Part shown: positions 14,651 to 16,603 of the stretch, piece by piece
How the letters are laid out: every line of letters starts with the position of its first letter
How positions within the stretch are numbered: position 1 is the stretch's first letter
Origin: Phycisphaerae bacterium
Lineage (GTDB): Bacteria > Planctomycetota > Phycisphaerae > Phycisphaerales > SM1A02
Assembly (NCBI GenBank): GCA_018665385.1
Contig: JABJDN010000139.1
Location: 1-16,603 of the forward strand
Length of the DNA stretch: 16,603 nucleotides
Direction of reading: 5' to 3'
The notes under the pieces: generated by a model
Seen by the model: the letters and a program-made list of their open reading frames with translations, nothing else
Told to the model about the DNA's origin: nothing
Database searches by the model: none
Program-made: the position numbers and the translations under genes

Positions 14651-15933
14651 ACCTACCCGTAGAAACATTATCATGGACAAGTATTGACACAATACTTCTT
14701 GCCAGCCTTCTTCCTTTGCTTGCACTTAGTGCTTTTTTTAGTTGTTCTGAGACAGCCTTTTTTAGGCTGGGCCAAGCCCAACTGGTAGAACTGGGTCATA
14801 GACAAACCCCGCCAGCAAAAGCAGCGTTGTACCTTTCTAAAAAAAGACGGACAGTACTTATAACAATTCTTATAGGAAATATGACTGCGAACGTGCTGTA
14901 CTTCATTGTTGGCTCAGTACTCATGCTGCGAATGGAGGGTGGCATCATCGCCGAGTTAGGTGTAGCAGCGGGCACCTTGTTCTCTATTCTTCTCTTTGGC
15001 GAAGTGTTACCAAAGATGGCGGCAACAGCAAGACCAATTGGAATATCTATTTTGCTAGCCCCTCCTTTGCTACTCATGCATAAGGGCATTGCTCCCATTC
15101 GAAGATCAATTGACTTTTTAATTATTACACCACTCGCTCGCCTTGCTTCTTCCGCTGTACCGGACCCATTAAACGCTGAAGAACTTGCGAGCCTTGTAGC
15201 ACTCTCTACTTCCGAAGGCATTATCAATCTAAACGAACAACGCGCTTTGTTTGAGGTTGTAGAGTTAAGCAGAATTCGCGTTCGGGAAGTTATGACGCCA
15301 CGAGTGAAGATGGTTGCGGCAAGCACTACTGCATCAGCTCGAGAAATTAGAGACATCATCGCGGAAAGCCGACTCACCCAATTGCCAATTTATCGTGACG
15401 ATTTAGATGAAATTACGGGAATGCTGCATACTAAAAAATTTCTGCAACGGATGGATGACAACAACTCTCTGATGCAAGCAAGCATGACTCGCCCGCAATT
15501 TATTCCGCAAGTTGCAACGCTTGACCAACTGTTGTCTCGATTCAGAGAAACTAAAACTAGGCTTGCCATTGTGGTAGATGAATTTGGCGGCACCGCTGGA
15601 CTTGTCACACTAGAGGATATTCTTGAAGAACTCGTCGGCGAAATTGGCGATCAAAATAATGAAGAAAAAGAACCACCCAAACTGGTGAGCGAAGGAACGT
15701 GGCTTCTTGACGGAAATACCGGTGTTCGCGAATGGGTTGCAGCAACTGGCACGCTTATCGAGCGTTGCCCTGCAGCAACAATGGGTGGGCTGATTGCTGC
15801 AACGCTTGGGAAAATTCCTTCTGTCGGAGACGAAATACAGTTTGGAAATCTAACTCTAGCTGTGAGCGAGATGGATGCGTATCGAGTTTCTAAAGTTCTT
15901 GTTTCGCTAGAAACCGAAGGAGATATGGCATGA
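14647..15933 (+). CDS. CNNM/CorC (HlyC) family membrane transporter, complete
   Basis: CNNM/CorC proteins export Mg2+ or Co2+-type cations, or modulate their transport. The 428 residues show the whole architecture. The DUF21 membrane domain (about 15-165) has FFSCSETAFF (30-39), the GNMTAN signature (77-82) and LFGEVLPK (116-123). A CBS pair follows (about 212-335), with VREVMTPR (212-219), LPIYRDDLDEITGMLH (246-261) and the acidic IVVDEFGGTAGLVTLEDILEEL (308-329). The C-terminal CorC_HlyC domain (about 347-422) has WLLDGNT (352-358) and MGGLI (379-383). The ATG overlaps the plsC stop (ATGA). A second CNNM gene follows with the same four-base overlap. Cation specificity cannot be read from the sequence. 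Confidence 0.91.
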   Translation: MNLPVETLSWTSIDTILLASLLPLLALSAFFSCSETAFFRLGQAQLVELGHRQTPPAKAALYLSKKRRTVLITILIGNMTANVLYFIVGSVLMLRMEGGIIAELGVAAGTLFSILLFGEVLPKMAATARPIGISILLAPPLLLMHKGIAPIRRSIDFLIITPLARLASSAVPDPLNAEELASLVALSTSEGIINLNEQRALFEVVELSRIRVREVMTPRVKMVAASTTASAREIRDIIAESRLTQLPIYRDDLDEITGMLHTKKFLQRMDDNNSLMQASMTRPQFIPQVATLDQLLSRFRETKTRLAIVVDEFGGTAGLVTLEDILEELVGEIGDQNNEEKEPPKLVSEGTWLLDGNTGVREWVAATGTLIERCPAATMGGLIAATLGKIPSVGDEIQFGNLTLAVSEMDAYRVSKVLVSLETEGDMA

Positions 15934-16603
15934 GCGCGATCTATATAGCTCTTGGCATTATGTTGCTCGGTTTATTTTTGAGCGCGCTCTATTCTGGTTT
16001 GGAAACCGGCCTGTACACTATCAATCAAGTACGGTTAGACGTGCGTGCATCTTCAAAAATTAAGTCTGCTATTCGGTTGCGAGCCATTATCGAATCGCCT
16101 ACCCGAATGCTTGCAGTACTTCTTGTGTGCAACAATGTTGCCAATTATCTTGCAAGTTATGGTGCTGCTCGAATGCTGGAAGAAACGACGCTCGGGCCAT
16201 GGTTAGCAATTTCGATTAACGCAATCGTCATGATTCCCCTATTGTTTATATTTGGAGAAATTTTACCCAAAGATTTGTTCCGCGCGCACACGGATGTCTG
16301 GACGTACAAATGCAGTTCGACCTTACGGATTACAGATACGATTTTGTGGTGGACGGGAATTGTGCCAATCGTAGCAAGCACAGGAAAATTAGCGAGAAAA
16401 GTACTTGGTAGTGAATCAGCAATTGAACCATCGCCTCGTAGAAAATTTGGCTTGCTATTTAAGGAAGGGCTAGAGGGTGGTCTACTTAGTGACGAGCAAA
16501 TAACATTAGCAGACCGCGTCCTTGCAATGCAAGCGCTTACTGTTCAGCAAGAGATGATTCCATGGTCAAGAGTTTCATGCCTGAGCGAATCAACTTCCAT
16601 ACA
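15930..16603 (+). CDS. Second CNNM/CorC-type membrane protein, 3' end missing
   Basis: The reading frame is open from the ATG at 15930, which overlaps the previous stop by four bases, to the window edge (224 codons). It encodes the DUF21 membrane domain: LFLSALYSGLETGLYT (15-30) with the family's conserved Glu, CNNVANYLASYGA (67-79) in the position of the GN-x-x-N signature, and IFGEILPKD (107-115). Then LLSDEQITLADRVLAM (185-200) corresponds to the linker before the CBS pair. Where the first paralogue has VMTPR, this one has MIPWSRV (209-215), so the entry into the CBS region is altered. The CBS and CorC domains would lie beyond the edge. Tandem CNNM genes suggest a heteromer or two specificities (inference). 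Confidence 0.87.
   Translation, partial: MSAIYIALGIMLLGLFLSALYSGLETGLYTINQVRLDVRASSKIKSAIRLRAIIESPTRMLAVLLVCNNVANYLASYGAARMLEETTLGPWLAISINAIVMIPLLFIFGEILPKDLFRAHTDVWTYKCSSTLRITDTILWWTGIVPIVASTGKLARKVLGSESAIEPSPRRKFGLLFKEGLEGGLLSDEQITLADRVLAMQALTVQQEMIPWSRVSCLSESTSI

Noticed and set aside
14796..15377. 193-codon frame on the minus strand
   Set aside because: It is antisense to the CNNM membrane domain; no family features.

Overview
The window reads as chromosome of a Gram-negative bacterium, most likely a member of the Planctomycetota (Phycisphaerae-like). This is an inference from gene content. There is a heptose and lipid A gene block, a Hanks-type Ser/Thr kinase carrying a GspE-N-like module, a tandem pair of prepilin-like proteins with a C-terminal DG motif, and a NfeD/FloA membrane cluster. 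Base composition is fairly even and somewhat AT-leaning by eye. I saw no tRNA, rRNA, CRISPR array, insertion sequence or phage gene.

Region 1 (1-4409, minus strand) is a tightly packed operon read from right to left: a GT9 heptosyltransferase, a Maf nucleotide pyrophosphatase, LpxK, HldE and the beginning of an aminopeptidase P that runs off the left edge. Gaps are 1, 5 and 9 bases, and the last junction is a one-base stop/start overlap. Together these genes make ADP-heptose, add heptose to the inner core and phosphorylate lipid A, so the cell probably builds a heptose-containing LPS.

Region 2 (4410-6946) starts with a divergent promoter region with a good sigma70-like match. It drives a tail-anchored Ser/Thr kinase on the plus strand, which converges on a minus-strand TalC-type transaldolase. 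The transaldolase is divergent from a RidA-family protein on the plus strand, with only 44 bases between the two starts.

Region 3 (6947-9482) holds about 440 bases with at most one doubtful small ORF and a long RNA hairpin. Next come two paralogous prepilin-like genes, each with a clear ribosome binding site and separated by a perfect 18-bp palindrome. A strong intrinsic terminator follows.

Region 4 (9483-16603, plus strand) is one close-packed run: long NfeD (ClpP-class protease), short NfeD, the flotillin FloA, a DegT-family PLP aminotransferase, a PlsC-type acyltransferase and two tandem CNNM/CorC-type membrane transport proteins. The second of these is cut by the right edge. Four of its junctions overlap. 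The theme is the membrane: microdomain scaffolding, phospholipid acylation and divalent-cation transport. The sugar-type aminotransferase is the outlier.

Most families are well known. The least explained elements are the hairpin and orphan ORF before the pilin pair, the palindrome between the two pilin genes, the architecture of the kinase, and the mixed membrane operon.
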